A stretch of 64,000 bases of DNA from JAHDDW01 sp964648795 (GCA_964648795.1 CAZYMB010000010.1:8421-72420), one strand, 5' to 3'. Numbered from the stretch's first letter, positions 52,322-61,193 are shown. A program made the numbers and translations. Notes: generated by a model not told the origin, from the letters alone.

Positions 52322-53359
52322 TTAGGAATGCTGGACCAGAATCATGCCCGCTATAGAGCCATCTCGCTCACCCAAACCATTCTGATCTGGTCCTCGACGT
52401 ACGTTTAGCGAGATGCCGTCGGTTACCTGGAATTCTGGTGATACAGCGTAGTTGCCCGCCAAAGTAGTAGATCTGGGCGCAAACGGTACAGTTTCTTCGA
52501 AACCATGGCCAGACACTACCCATTCTCGTCCATGAGAACCGTCATAGGCCGCTACAAAAACCATCTGGTATGTTCCTGACTCAAGACCATCTAAATTGAA
52601 TGTAACTGGACCGACGTTACCGAGTGTTACATGGTCCACCCAGAAGTAATCACCTGTAACTGACTGCGCTCCGGTTGCTCCACCTGCAGCAGGTCTCGTG
52701 TAGCATCCGGCGGTACCCTGCGTGCTTAGAGAAACATTCGTTTGTTGTCCTGATGAATTGACAAGGTTACTTGCAGAGAAATCAGTGAAGGTCCTTCTCT
52801 CCCCATTCGATGGGTTTCTCTCGTCGGGAATCATCTTTAGGAAGTTCCAATTGTTACCAAAACCAAAGTTGGCTTCAGAATGCACCGGCAGCTCCTTAGC
52901 AAACCAAGTGTCCCCAGAGGCTGAAGCCTGACTTTCGCAGGCATAGTCAAGTTGCCATACCTGCGAAACGCTCGGAGTATCGATGCCGCTTATAGTTTCC
53001 AACGCCGCATTAGAGTCAAACACTAAATTAGTGTTGTCTGTTGGCGCTGCAACTGTGGCATCCGGAACTACTACATGTTCTTCAGGTTCAGTCCGAGTTT
53101 CCGCGTCATCGACAGGAACTGCAGTAGTTGGCTTGTCTAGGACCGAGTTAGCCTCTAACGTCGTTGACGTGTCGGCTTCGTCCTGGGTGCTGCTCGTTGG
53201 TTGTTCGACTTCTGGTCCAGCGGCAATAGAGCTCTCAGGGTCTGATCCGCTAACTAGTGATACCACAGCTAACACAACGAGGGCGAACAGCGTTCCAACC
53301 GAAACAGCTAGTCCAAGTTGTTTCGTAGCCGACGGTAGTTCTTGTAGCCGCCCGATCAT
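52322..53359 (-). CDS. Membrane-anchored paralogue A with galactose-binding-like external domain
   Basis: About 345 residues from the ATG at 53359, directly after the DUF1996 stop; the frame is open further upstream inside that gene. One helix (about 16-36), then VSGSDPESS, a Thr/Ser/Glu linker and an external domain (about 130-345). Compare with paralogue B: VWQLDYACE, GFGNNWNFLKM, GGATGAQSVTGDYFWVDHV, GNYAVSPEF, RRGPDQNGLGE. Two conserved Cys (YACE and AGCYT) may bond. Domain type not certain; likely beta-sandwich ligand binder. It is the second gene after the DUF1996 gene and probably acts with it on the cell surface. Confidence 0.65.
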   Translation of the reverse strand: MIGRLQELPSATKQLGLAVSVGTLFALVVLAVVSLVSGSDPESSIAAGPEVEQPTSSTQDEADTSTTLEANSVLDKPTTAVPVDDAETRTEPEEHVVVPDATVAAPTDNTNLVFDSNAALETISGIDTPSVSQVWQLDYACESQASASGDTWFAKELPVHSEANFGFGNNWNFLKMIPDERNPSNGERRTFTDFSASNLVNSSGQQTNVSLSTQGTAGCYTRPAAGGATGAQSVTGDYFWVDHVTLGNVGPVTFNLDGLESGTYQMVFVAAYDGSHGREWVVSGHGFEETVPFAPRSTTLAGNYAVSPEFQVTDGISLNVRRGPDQNGLGERDGSIAGMILVQHS

Positions 53360-53360
53360 T

Positions 53361-54836
53361 TTAGTTATGTCCGTTGTGGCTACCTGCTTCAGAATGACAG
53401 TAAGCAATATCTGAAGTGTTTGCGTCGGTGTCACCTGGACACAACTGAGTCAAAGTCGACAAAGGAACAAGATACTGATCAGGCCCTGCCTTCCCATAGG
53501 TCCTACCGTGGAAAGTCAACCGCTGCTTGTTCTTATCAATCGAGTTCTGGGCACAGTCCCATAGAGCCTGTGTACAGTTCTGATTCCAAGTCTCGTTTAT
53601 CTCAGGGTTCCAGCCGTTAAACCAGTCACCGTGTCCAGTAGTTCCACCTTCGACAATATCGCCAGTTACAGGGTCAACGTCTGAGCTTAAGTGCCAATCG
53701 CCAGTGTTAGTCCCCCCGGGGATGCTGTAAGTTAGCTGATATTCAATATGAGGGATGCGTCGATCATGGGTGGTCGGACAGTTGCTCTCGTTGTAGTTAC
53801 CAAGTGGGAAAACGACGTGTGAGTTATCAGGACTCTCTAAGCGACCATCCCAACAGAAAGGGAAACGAACACGCTGAGTAAATGAACCAGTACAGTTTGG
53901 AATCGTTTGGCTATGGAGCTCGTGCTTTACGTTGTTTGTCACCGGACCGCACCAGTAGTCAATGTTCTGTTCAGGTTGACCGGCCGTTGATTTAGAAGTT
54001 GACAAGAAACGCAGACCTTCTGGGAAGGATTCAGCGCTTTCAATATTAGGAAAGTCAGTGACTTGTCGATCCCTAAAGGTCTTGTAGTAAACGAATAGCG
54101 ACTGTGGGATCACAGCATTTTGGCTACCGTCAAGCAGTGCCGGAATCCAATAACCAGTTCGGTTTAAGACTCCGCCGTCGCAGGTGCTACCACCGCTGTT
54201 GATAAGCGAGCTACCGGTCGAGTTATAGTCGGTTGCAGTGTTACCAAAGAATGCATGAAGGTGAGCAGCATTCTTTTGGCCAGGGAATACGATCGGGTCG
54301 TCATAGCTAAAGTGAGAGAAACTGCACCAAGTTCTAAATGCTGAGCCAGTTTCGATTTTTGCATCGGAACCACCAGGGCCGAACTCATTGTCTAAGAAAG
54401 AAACTCCGTAGTTTCCGCCTGCAATAATATTCGGGTTCTCTCCCGCAGACGTTGGTACTTCACTTGCTGGTAGATCCTGATATTGAACGTTGTCATAGGC
54501 AGTATTGCGAGCCAGGAAAGCTGTTCTTGGCTGGATTTGGCCTGTTGCATTCCCGAGGATCTGTGCAATCGGAGCCGATGGCTCTTCAACGGTAACAGTT
54601 TCATCAGGGACAACCAGAGGACTCGTGTTTGGGTCGTGCAATGTGGTTCCCGTTGTGGCAGCCGCTGTCTGCGCTTCACGTACAACCAGATCATCTGCAT
54701 CCTCGGCTTGTGGCCCCTCAGCAAGAGAAACCGTTTCGTCAGAACCCGAGAGTGCTATTAAGGCTGCGATAACTATCGCAACACTCATTACACCAATTGA
54801 GGCTATTAAAGCCGCCTTATTACTATGTATCCGCAT
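53361..54836 (-). CDS. DUF1996 membrane-anchored extracellular protein
   Basis: About 491 residues from the ATG at 54836 (AAGAAGG upstream; a GTG at 54860 is also in frame). One membrane helix, then LSGSDETVS, a Thr-rich linker and a DUF1996 domain (about 125-450): FRTWCSFSHFSYDDPIVFPG, HLHAFFGNT, NRTGYWIPAL, YWCGP, RVRFPFCWDGRL, HIEYQLTYSIP, HLSSDV and HGDWFNGW. The conserved His, Asp and Cys are all present. DUF1996 is shared by fungi and Actinobacteria, often with secreted, cell-wall-related proteins, but no activity is proven. It is the first gene of a three-gene surface operon with the two paralogues. Confidence 0.9.
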   Translation of the reverse strand: MRIHSNKAALIASIGVMSVAIVIAALIALSGSDETVSLAEGPQAEDADDLVVREAQTAAATTGTTLHDPNTSPLVVPDETVTVEEPSAPIAQILGNATGQIQPRTAFLARNTAYDNVQYQDLPASEVPTSAGENPNIIAGGNYGVSFLDNEFGPGGSDAKIETGSAFRTWCSFSHFSYDDPIVFPGQKNAAHLHAFFGNTATDYNSTGSSLINSGGSTCDGGVLNRTGYWIPALLDGSQNAVIPQSLFVYYKTFRDRQVTDFPNIESAESFPEGLRFLSTSKSTAGQPEQNIDYWCGPVTNNVKHELHSQTIPNCTGSFTQRVRFPFCWDGRLESPDNSHVVFPLGNYNESNCPTTHDRRIPHIEYQLTYSIPGGTNTGDWHLSSDVDPVTGDIVEGGTTGHGDWFNGWNPEINETWNQNCTQALWDCAQNSIDKNKQRLTFHGRTYGKAGPDQYLVPLSTLTQLCPGDTDANTSDIAYCHSEAGSHNGHN

Positions 54837-54927
54837 CTTTAGTGCCTTCTTATTGCCCACCTGCCTACTAGTGTAGCATTACCCAAATGGACTTGCCACT
54901 CGCCCCCTAGCCTATTGAGTCTTGTTT

Positions 54928-55623
54928 CTATCCGGCTGCGGTTTGGTCTAGTACAAGTACGGCATGCTCCTGATTAAGAAGAGATCCTGGGATAGCTTGA
55001 TCGCGCTCGAGTAGCTTCCTAACCGCATCTTGCTTCGATTCGCCGGCAACAACCCATAAAAGTACACTTGCGCAATCGAGAATTGGCCGAGTTAGTGACA
55101 TGCGTTTAGTTCCCTGGTACTCCTGTGATACACCTACAGGCAAACTCATCTCATCAAGTATTGGGTCACCGGGTATTAGAGATGCAGTATGGCCATCGCC
55201 GCCAAGGCCTAGTTGGACTAGATCAAATACTGTTGATTCCCCGAGCTGCATTGATAACTCATCTGAATAATCTGCAACGCCTTGAGAAATTGGTGAAGCG
55301 TTTACTGGCATCAGATGAATCCCAGCCGGCGAATTGAGCGACAAGAATGTTTCGGTTAGCAAGGCTTCATCGAGCATTGTTGCGTTTCTTTGCGGAGAGC
55401 CCTCAGGGGCAATTCGCTCATCCACTTGAAATAGATGTGTCTTTGACCAGTCAAGATCGTCCGTTTCAGACAGCAGCTCTAACATACGTCGCGGTGTTGA
55501 CCCGCCCGAAACAGCCCAGTTAAAGAATCCTCTTTCTTCAATAGCAGTTCTAGAAGTTTCTATTAATATCTCAACTGCACGTTGGGCAACTGCCTCAGAG
55601 TCAGACCTAAGATCGACTTCCAT
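54928..55623 (-). CDS. pgl: 6-phosphogluconolactonase
   Basis: About 231 residues from the ATG at 55623 (GGAG upstream); a GTG at 55632 is also in frame and overlaps zwf. It hydrolyses 6-phosphogluconolactone to 6-phosphogluconate. Typical segments: WAVSGGSTPRRMLELL, LFQVDERIAPEGSPQRN, and LGLGGDGHTASLIPG with the catalytic His. Normal length. It follows zwf with a small overlap or a 2-bp gap, completing the oxidative pentose phosphate operon in the order gnd, zwf, pgl. Confidence 0.95.
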   Translation of the reverse strand: MEVDLRSDSEAVAQRAVEILIETSRTAIEERGFFNWAVSGGSTPRRMLELLSETDDLDWSKTHLFQVDERIAPEGSPQRNATMLDEALLTETFLSLNSPAGIHLMPVNASPISQGVADYSDELSMQLGESTVFDLVQLGLGGDGHTASLIPGDPILDEMSLPVGVSQEYQGTKRMSLTRPILDCASVLLWVVAGESKQDAVRKLLERDQAIPGSLLNQEHAVLVLDQTAAG

Positions 55624-55625
55624 CT

Positions 55626-57011
55626 TTAGCACTCCGTCTTAACTGTTGCGAGTGGAGCCACACGGTTAGCTTCGGCTGGCCCGACTGATCCAGCAGGATA
55701 CAGTACAACAGGTTGCTCTGGTTTGAGTAGCGGCTCCACGATTCGCCATGCCTCTTCGACCCCACTTTGGTGTGCAAATAAGCGCTCATCGCCAACAATG
55801 GCATCAGCGATTAGGCGATGATAGGCGTCGGGACCATCGCCTCCAAGAGCCGCTTCATAGTCAACGTGTAGATCAACTGGGGCAGACTTCATTTCGAGAC
55901 CAGGAACCTTTGTCTGCAAACCAAGTGAAATTCCATCATCTGGCTTTAAGCGAAACTTTAGACGGTTAGGTTCAGGGCATTCATCTTGTTCTGAGAACAG
56001 CATGCTTGGTGGCTGGCGGAACTGAATTACAGCGTCCGTGACCGTTTCATTTAACGCCTTTCCGGTCCTTATGTAGAAAGGAACTCCTTGCCATCGCCAA
56101 GAGTCAATCTCGACGGTCATAGCGATAAAAGTCTCTGTATCGGAGTCAGAGGCAACGCCATCTTCATCTCTGTATCCTTCAACTTGCCCTCGCACGACTT
56201 TTGCGGGGTCAAGAGTCTTCATTGCTTTAAGTACTTTGATCTTTTCTTCCCGCATAGCTTCCGAAGCTCTTGTTACTGGTGGCTCCATTGCAAGCAAAGC
56301 AACGATCTGAAGAAGGTGATTCTGTACAACATCACGTAACGCTCCGACTTCGTCATAGAAAGCACCTCTCCCCTCGAGTCCAAATGACTCGCTCATGGTG
56401 ATCGCTACGGACTCGATATGGTTTCGATTCCAAATCGGCTCTAGTAATGAGTTGGCAAATCTAAAGACCAGCAAGTTCATCACAGGTTCTTTGCCAAGGA
56501 AGTGATCGATCCTAAATATCTGTTCTTCACGCAAGTGTTTACTTAGAGTGTCATTTAGCTCTACAGCGCTTGCAAGATCTCTACCAAAAGGCTTCTCGAC
56601 CACTACTCGGCCTCTGTCAGTCATACCGACTGAAGCAAGACCTTCGACAACATCATCGAATAGCGCTGGCGGTATAGACAAGAACGAAAGTGGGACTTTA
56701 GCGCCACCAGCTAGCTCTAGGATCTTTGGCCAAGTGTCAGGGTTCGTATAGTCTCCTGAAATATAGCGAACATTGTTACAAAGCTTGTCCAGAGCTTCTT
56801 GGTCTACTTCATCGTATTTGTCCTCGACTGATTCTCTGAATCTCTCAAACAGTTGTTCGTCAGTCCAGTCACGTCTAGCTATCCCGACGATGGGCATGTC
56901 AGCCAATCCATTTACAGTTAATTCATAGAGCGCTGGGATTAGCTTTTTGCGGGCAAGGTCACCGGTCACTCCGAATAAAAGGAAAGCATCTGCTTTGTCT
57001 TGTTTAGCCAT
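55626..57011 (-). CDS. zwf: Glucose-6-phosphate 1-dehydrogenase
   Basis: The 461-residue enzyme oxidises glucose 6-phosphate with NADP+ (or NAD+). The nucleotide fold is LFGVTGDLARKKLIPALYEL (Rossmann), with VVEKPFGRDL and the active-site RIDHFLGKEPV (catalytic His and substrate Lys). It is a little shorter than the usual 480-510 residues, at both ends. It starts 4 bp after gnd and is followed directly by pgl, giving the complete oxidative pentose phosphate branch in one operon. Confidence 0.97.
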   Translation of the reverse strand: MAKQDKADAFLLFGVTGDLARKKLIPALYELTVNGLADMPIVGIARRDWTDEQLFERFRESVEDKYDEVDQEALDKLCNNVRYISGDYTNPDTWPKILELAGGAKVPLSFLSIPPALFDDVVEGLASVGMTDRGRVVVEKPFGRDLASAVELNDTLSKHLREEQIFRIDHFLGKEPVMNLLVFRFANSLLEPIWNRNHIESVAITMSESFGLEGRGAFYDEVGALRDVVQNHLLQIVALLAMEPPVTRASEAMREEKIKVLKAMKTLDPAKVVRGQVEGYRDEDGVASDSDTETFIAMTVEIDSWRWQGVPFYIRTGKALNETVTDAVIQFRQPPSMLFSEQDECPEPNRLKFRLKPDDGISLGLQTKVPGLEMKSAPVDLHVDYEAALGGDGPDAYHRLIADAIVGDERLFAHQSGVEEAWRIVEPLLKPEQPVVLYPAGSVGPAEANRVAPLATVKTEC

Positions 57012-57015
57012 CTAC

Positions 57016-58029
57016 TTAATCTGTCTTCTCGTGGTGGCCACCGAACTCTTTACGTTGAGCCGAGACAATCTTGTTGGCATAGTCGGCGTTTCCACGCGAA
57101 CTAAACCTGTCGAATAGCGAAGACGTTATTGTGGCCGCCGGTACACCTAACTCTACTGCCGCCTGAACGGTCCAACGACCTTCTCCAGAGTCTGAAACCT
57201 TACCCTGAAATTCATCGAGCTTAGGATCAACGGCTAAAGCGTGGGCGGTTAAATCGACAAGCCAAGATGAGATAACAGAACCTCTGCGCCAGACCTCGGC
57301 GACAGCTCCAATGTCGAAGTTATACCGGTAGTACTCGGGGTCTCGCAACGGCGTGGTTTCGGCGTCTTGTTGACGCACTTCGGTGCCAGCATCGGCAGCT
57401 TCTAATATGCCTAGGCCTTCAGCCATTGCGGCCATCATTCCATACTCAATACCGTTGTGAACCATCTTCACAAAGTGTCCAGCACCATTTGGCCCGCAAT
57501 GCAACCAGCCTTTCTCACCTGGTCGTAGAGGGCCACCGTCTTCTAAAGTCCTGGGTGCTGAGTCCACACCTGGAGCGAGTGTGTCTAATAATGGTTCGAG
57601 TGAAGCAACAATATCGGTTTCACCGCCAACCATCATCGAGAAACCACGTTCGAGTCCATACACTCCACCGCTGGTTCCGATATCAACGTAATGAATGCCT
57701 TTAGCCTCCAGTTCCTTAGCCTTGTCTATATCGTCTTGCCACATCGAGTTGCCACCATCGATGATGATGTCACCGGCTTCAAAATTCTCAGCCACTTTAT
57801 CAACGGTCTCACCTGTGAAGGCTGCTGGGACCATGACCCAAGCAACACGAGGTGCTTGTAAGGCCTGGGCAAATTCGGCCAAGTCGTAAGTGCCGGTTGC
57901 TCCCTCTTTGGCGATTTCGTCTACTGGCTCACGATTAATGTCGTAGGCAACAGCATCGTGGCCATCTTTTATAGCCCTGCGAACAAGCCCCATGCCCATT
58001 CGTCCCATTCCGACCATTCCAAACTGCAT
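57016..58029 (-). CDS. gnd: 6-phosphogluconate dehydrogenase, decarboxylating (short form)
   Basis: The 337-residue enzyme has the Rossmann start GMVGMGRMGMGLVRRAIKDG, IIDGGNSMWQDDI, GTSGGVYGLERGFSMMVGG, FVKMVHNGIEYGMMAAMAEG (catalytic Lys/His region) and C-terminal helices. It oxidises 6-phosphogluconate to ribulose 5-phosphate and CO2. The length is that of the short, often NAD+-preferring GndA/YqeC-like class, not the 470-residue class. It is the first gene of the operon gnd-zwf-pgl; a perfect 15-bp dyad lies 13 bp upstream of its ATG. Confidence 0.95.
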   Translation of the reverse strand: MQFGMVGMGRMGMGLVRRAIKDGHDAVAYDINREPVDEIAKEGATGTYDLAEFAQALQAPRVAWVMVPAAFTGETVDKVAENFEAGDIIIDGGNSMWQDDIDKAKELEAKGIHYVDIGTSGGVYGLERGFSMMVGGETDIVASLEPLLDTLAPGVDSAPRTLEDGGPLRPGEKGWLHCGPNGAGHFVKMVHNGIEYGMMAAMAEGLGILEAADAGTEVRQQDAETTPLRDPEYYRYNFDIGAVAEVWRRGSVISSWLVDLTAHALAVDPKLDEFQGKVSDSGEGRWTVQAAVELGVPAATITSSLFDRFSSRGNADYANKIVSAQRKEFGGHHEKTD

Positions 58030-58041
58030 TTTTACTTCTTT

Positions 58042-58056
58042 CTACAGATTCTGTAG
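58042..58056. promoter_or_regulatory. 15-bp perfect inverted repeat upstream of gnd
   Basis: CTACAGA-T-TCTGTAG begins 13 bp before the gnd ATG (minus strand), in the expected leader/promoter zone. It may be a repressor operator, or less likely a small RNA hairpin. I do not recognise the regulator. Confidence 0.5.
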
Positions 58057-58218
58057 CGATTACAATACATATGGCAATCACTTTCTACGCCAACACTAAC
58101 CGCTACCAAACTCAGTTTGTTTCATATCCGCACACTCTCGTGCATTTGCCCTACATCTAAAAATTCCCTTGCCAGGGACTAATCAACTACCCAACACAGC
58201 TGGGTGCTCAATGTTGGC

Positions 58219-58224
58219 TAAACT
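58219..58224 (+). promoter_or_regulatory. -10 element before the phosphatidyltransferase reading frame
   Basis: TAAACT, identical to the element of the aminopeptidase gene, is followed by 6 nt and then the ATC codon at 58231, where homology to the family begins. Confidence 0.4.
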
Positions 58225-58230
58225 GTAACT

Positions 58231-58845
58231 ATCTTCGATCAAAAACTAAGGCCAGTAAAACAAACAGTTCTAGCACCTGCGGTGTCAGCACTTTCGTCGG
58301 TGCCTCCAATTGGGCTAACTCTTTTCGGACTATTTATCGGGCTTTTGTCAGCTGTTGCTGCAGCCTTTGCATTGTGGTGGGTTGCCCTAGGTTTGTTTAT
58401 TGGCAACCGAATTTTGGACGGATTAGACGGCGACGTTGCACGAGCAGCCCGTAAAGAGTCTGATGCTGGCGGCTATGCCGACATAACGGCTGACATGGTC
58501 GTCTATGCTGCAATTCCTATTGGAGCTTCCATTGGCAGTGATATTGACAACATCTGGATATTCACTTCTTTTCTCGTAGCTTCTTTCTATATAAATACAA
58601 TCACTTGGTCTTACTTGGCCGCCATAATAGAAAAGCAAGCCGCACAGGGTCTAAAAACAACCAGCATTGTGTTTCCTCCCGGGCTAGTTGAAGGAACCGA
58701 GACAGTCTTGTTCTATGCAGCGATGCTAGTCCTTCCGCAATGGCTTGATTGGATTATGGCTGCAATGGCGATTGCTGTGATTCTTGGAGCAATTACACGC
58801 TTCACTGCTGCCCAAGTTCAGCTGCGTAGAGGATACAAAACTTAA
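58231..58845 (+). CDS. CDP-alcohol phosphatidyltransferase family membrane protein, unusual start
   Basis: About 204 residues. The catalytic motif is complete: DGDVARAARKESDAGGYADI plus D (D-G-x2-A-R-x8-G-x3-D-x3-D), and six hydrophobic helices are present. The enzyme joins a CDP-linked alcohol and a second alcohol in phospholipid synthesis. The family N-terminus (FDxKLRPxKxxVLAP) is encoded from 58231, but the only ATG/GTG/TTG in frame is GTG at 58282, which would remove it. I give 58231 (ATC) because TAAACT lies 6 nt before it, as in leaderless genes here; GTG 58282 is the conservative choice. Substrate unknown. Confidence 0.85.
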   Translation: MFDQKLRPVKQTVLAPAVSALSSVPPIGLTLFGLFIGLLSAVAAAFALWWVALGLFIGNRILDGLDGDVARAARKESDAGGYADITADMVVYAAIPIGASIGSDIDNIWIFTSFLVASFYINTITWSYLAAIIEKQAAQGLKTTSIVFPPGLVEGTETVLFYAAMLVLPQWLDWIMAAMAIAVILGAITRFTAAQVQLRRGYKT

Positions 58846-58867
58846 TCTTAAAGCCAAATTAGAGCGC

Positions 58868-58887
58868 AATCAAAAAGATTTTTGATT
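58868..58887 (+). terminator. AT-rich inverted repeat, possible weak terminator
   Basis: AATCAAAAA-GA-TTTTTGATT is a perfect repeat 22 bp after the phosphatidyltransferase stop, followed by TT. AT-only stems are weak, so termination is uncertain. Confidence 0.35.
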
Positions 58888-59010
58888 TTGGGAATGCTAA
58901 CTCAGAAGAGTCTGTTGATAGTGATATGGCATACAAGTCAAAGCGGTTTATGTCAACAAGAATTACAATGACATATGAATCAAACTAAATAGACCAACCT
59001 CATAAGATTG

Positions 59011-59730
59011 ATGAAAGTGGAAACAATGGGTGATGCAAATACAGCTACTGAAACGCGTCCGAAAAAAATAAAATTAATAGTGGCATTTGCCTGGGTATCG
59101 GCAGCCGTTGGCTACTTTCTCTGGGCTCGCAGCCAAGAGCTTAGTGCGTTTGAGACTGCGGACTCCTTAATAGGACTACTTGCAGACAACTGGTGGGGCG
59201 TACCTCTCTTCATCGGCATTTATGTCGCTCGCCCAGTCATCTTTTTTCCAGCGTCAGTATTAACAATCCTTTCTGGTATAGCTTTCGGCTTCTTCTGGGG
59301 TGCTGTATTAACAGTCGTTGCATCAAACTTATCGACCGCTGCTAACTACGCAGGCGGCAGATTCTTTGCTTCGCCCGGTGTGATAGACAAGCTTCCTGGC
59401 AAACTTCATTCGCTGGTTGAGTCAGCGATAGATTCACCATTTGAAACTACTCTTATTATGCGTCTTGTGGCTGTTCCATTTGACGCAGTCGGCTACATCG
59501 CAGGCTTCGCCAAACTGAAGTTTCTACCCTTTATCTCTGGGTCAGCATTGGGAACAATAGCTGGGACAATTGCCTTTGTTGGCTTCGGGGCCTCGCTTAC
59601 ATCTCTGACAGGTACAGAACCCGAAATTGACTTCACAATAATTGGAGTGTCAATACTTCTCACCGTCGGTGGAGTTGTTGCAGCAAGGGTCCTACGCAAG
59701 CGTCGACCTTCGCTAGAATTAGCGGCATGA
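59011..59730 (+). CDS. TVP38/TMEM64 (VTT/DedA-like) membrane protein
   Basis: About 239 residues with five or six membrane helices. The VTT/TVP38 core is seen in VARPVIFFPASVLTILSGIAFG, FWGAVLTVVASNLSTAANYAG, IMRLVAVPFDAVGYIAGFAK and FISGSALGTIAGTIAFVGFG. The start is uncertain among TTG 59008, ATG 59011 and ATG 59026. The ATG of the flavin disulfide oxidoreductase gene overlaps its stop (ATGA). TVP38-type proteins are often paired with such oxidoreductases; a role in membrane redox or lipid transport is possible. Confidence 0.9.
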   Translation: MKVETMGDANTATETRPKKIKLIVAFAWVSAAVGYFLWARSQELSAFETADSLIGLLADNWWGVPLFIGIYVARPVIFFPASVLTILSGIAFGFFWGAVLTVVASNLSTAANYAGGRFFASPGVIDKLPGKLHSLVESAIDSPFETTLIMRLVAVPFDAVGYIAGFAKLKFLPFISGSALGTIAGTIAFVGFGASLTSLTGTEPEIDFTIIGVSILLTVGGVVAARVLRKRRPSLELAA

Positions 59731-61139
59731 ATTCAAAACAATCTAGCTCTAGTACAGACGTCATTGTTATTGGCGCCGGCTCAGGCGGACTTACAGTAGC
59801 TGTCGGCCTAGCAACGTTTAAAAAGAAAGTAAGGCTGATAGAGCGTAAGCACGTTGGTGGCGATTGTACCAACGTTGGCTGCATCCCTTCTAAGTCGCTA
59901 TTACATTCGACAGCTCATATTAACGATCGAAGCGGTACTGAGATACTTAAACATGTCAGACATACCCGAGACCATTTACGAGACGAAGAAACAGAACACT
60001 TTGGCAATACTGAGAACATAACGCTTCAGTTCGGAGCAGCAAAGATAGTTGCACCTGGCAAGGTAGAGATAACTGCTGAGGATGGCACTGTAGAGACCGT
60101 TACCGCCGATGACATAGTAATTGCTACTGGTTCACGCGCTAGACGCCTCCCTGTCGAAGGCCTTCCAGAAGAGCGCTATATAACTAATGAAGAACTATTT
60201 GAACAGACCGATGTTCCGAAGAATCTTGTAATTGTTGGCGCTGGTCCAATCGGTTTGGAGATGGCCACAGCATTTCGTCGCTTAGGTACGGAAGTAACTG
60301 TTCTTGAAGCTGCTCCACAGATACTAGGTCAAATGCTCCCAGAGGCAGCTGCTGTTGTCAGTGCTTCATTGACTGAAAAAGGTATCACACTCAAACCAGG
60401 AATTGTTGCTAAATCGTTTGACGAGGCAACTCAGACTTTGCATATTGGCCCATTAGATGGTGACGCCACTGACAAGATTGTTGGTGTTGACAAGTTACTT
60501 ATGGCAGCTGGACGTATCCCTAATTGTGACGGTATAGGATTGGATGACGTTGGCGTCAAGATGAATAAGCGTGGCCTTATTGAGGTCGACGGTAAGGGCA
60601 AAACGAACGTTAATGGCATTTGGGCGGTTGGCGATGTAACAACCGAAGGCGGAACCACTCATATAGCGAATGCTTGGGGTCGTCGAGTTGTAAAGGCAAT
60701 GGTCTTCAAAGCACTACCGGCTGGAGACAAGCCGCTTCGACCAGGCGTAGTGTTCTGCGACCCAGAAGCAGCATCAATTGGCACACAGCCGGTCAAAGTT
60801 CCGGGAGATGTGCGCAGAATGACATACGACTTCTCTAAAGCAGATCGAAGTTTCACCGATGAAGCAAAGCACGGAATTATCATCGTCGATGCAAAAAAGT
60901 TTAGTGGCGAAATCACGGGAGCAACAGTAGTTGGACCGAGAGCCGGCGAGCTCATATCGACATTCTCACTAGCTATGACAGCTGGAGTCAAGCTACAGAA
61001 ATGGTACCCGACAGTGTGGCCCTACCCCACTTACTCAGTAGCTCTAGGAGCTATTGCAGACCAGTTCTACGCTCAACACTTACCGAATCTACACAAAGAC
61101 TTCCCTCGCTGGTTATTAGGTAAGTTCCGCCGAGGCTAA
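59727..61139 (+). CDS. FAD-dependent pyridine nucleotide-disulfide oxidoreductase
   Basis: The 470-residue flavoprotein has the FAD fold (VIVIGAGSGGLTVAVGLA), the redox pair VGGDCTNVGCIPSKSLL, an IVIATGSRARRLP segment, the NAD(P) fold (LVIVGAGPIGLEMATAFRRLG) and the second FAD part (GIWAVGDVTTEGGTTHIA). The C-terminal region reads TVWPYPTYSVAL, where dihydrolipoyl dehydrogenases carry H-x-H-P-T-x-x-E, so it is not a normal lipoamide or glutathione enzyme. It lacks the C-terminal Cys pair of MerA. Translationally coupled with the TVP38 protein, so it probably works at the membrane on an unknown disulfide or quinone substrate. Confidence 0.92.
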   Translation: MNSKQSSSSTDVIVIGAGSGGLTVAVGLATFKKKVRLIERKHVGGDCTNVGCIPSKSLLHSTAHINDRSGTEILKHVRHTRDHLRDEETEHFGNTENITLQFGAAKIVAPGKVEITAEDGTVETVTADDIVIATGSRARRLPVEGLPEERYITNEELFEQTDVPKNLVIVGAGPIGLEMATAFRRLGTEVTVLEAAPQILGQMLPEAAAVVSASLTEKGITLKPGIVAKSFDEATQTLHIGPLDGDATDKIVGVDKLLMAAGRIPNCDGIGLDDVGVKMNKRGLIEVDGKGKTNVNGIWAVGDVTTEGGTTHIANAWGRRVVKAMVFKALPAGDKPLRPGVVFCDPEAASIGTQPVKVPGDVRRMTYDFSKADRSFTDEAKHGIIIVDAKKFSGEITGATVVGPRAGELISTFSLAMTAGVKLQKWYPTVWPYPTYSVALGAIADQFYAQHLPNLHKDFPRWLLGKFRRG

Positions 61140-61193
61140 ATTCTCGTAGGCGGGCGAATCAGCTTCGAACATCACATACAGAATATTGTGCGC

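Noticed and set aside
59727..61139. Mercuric reductase (MerA) or dihydrolipoyl dehydrogenase annotation
   Set aside because: There is no N-terminal heavy-metal domain, no C-terminal Cys pair and no H-x-H-P-T-x-x-E motif, so only the general oxidoreductase family is supported.
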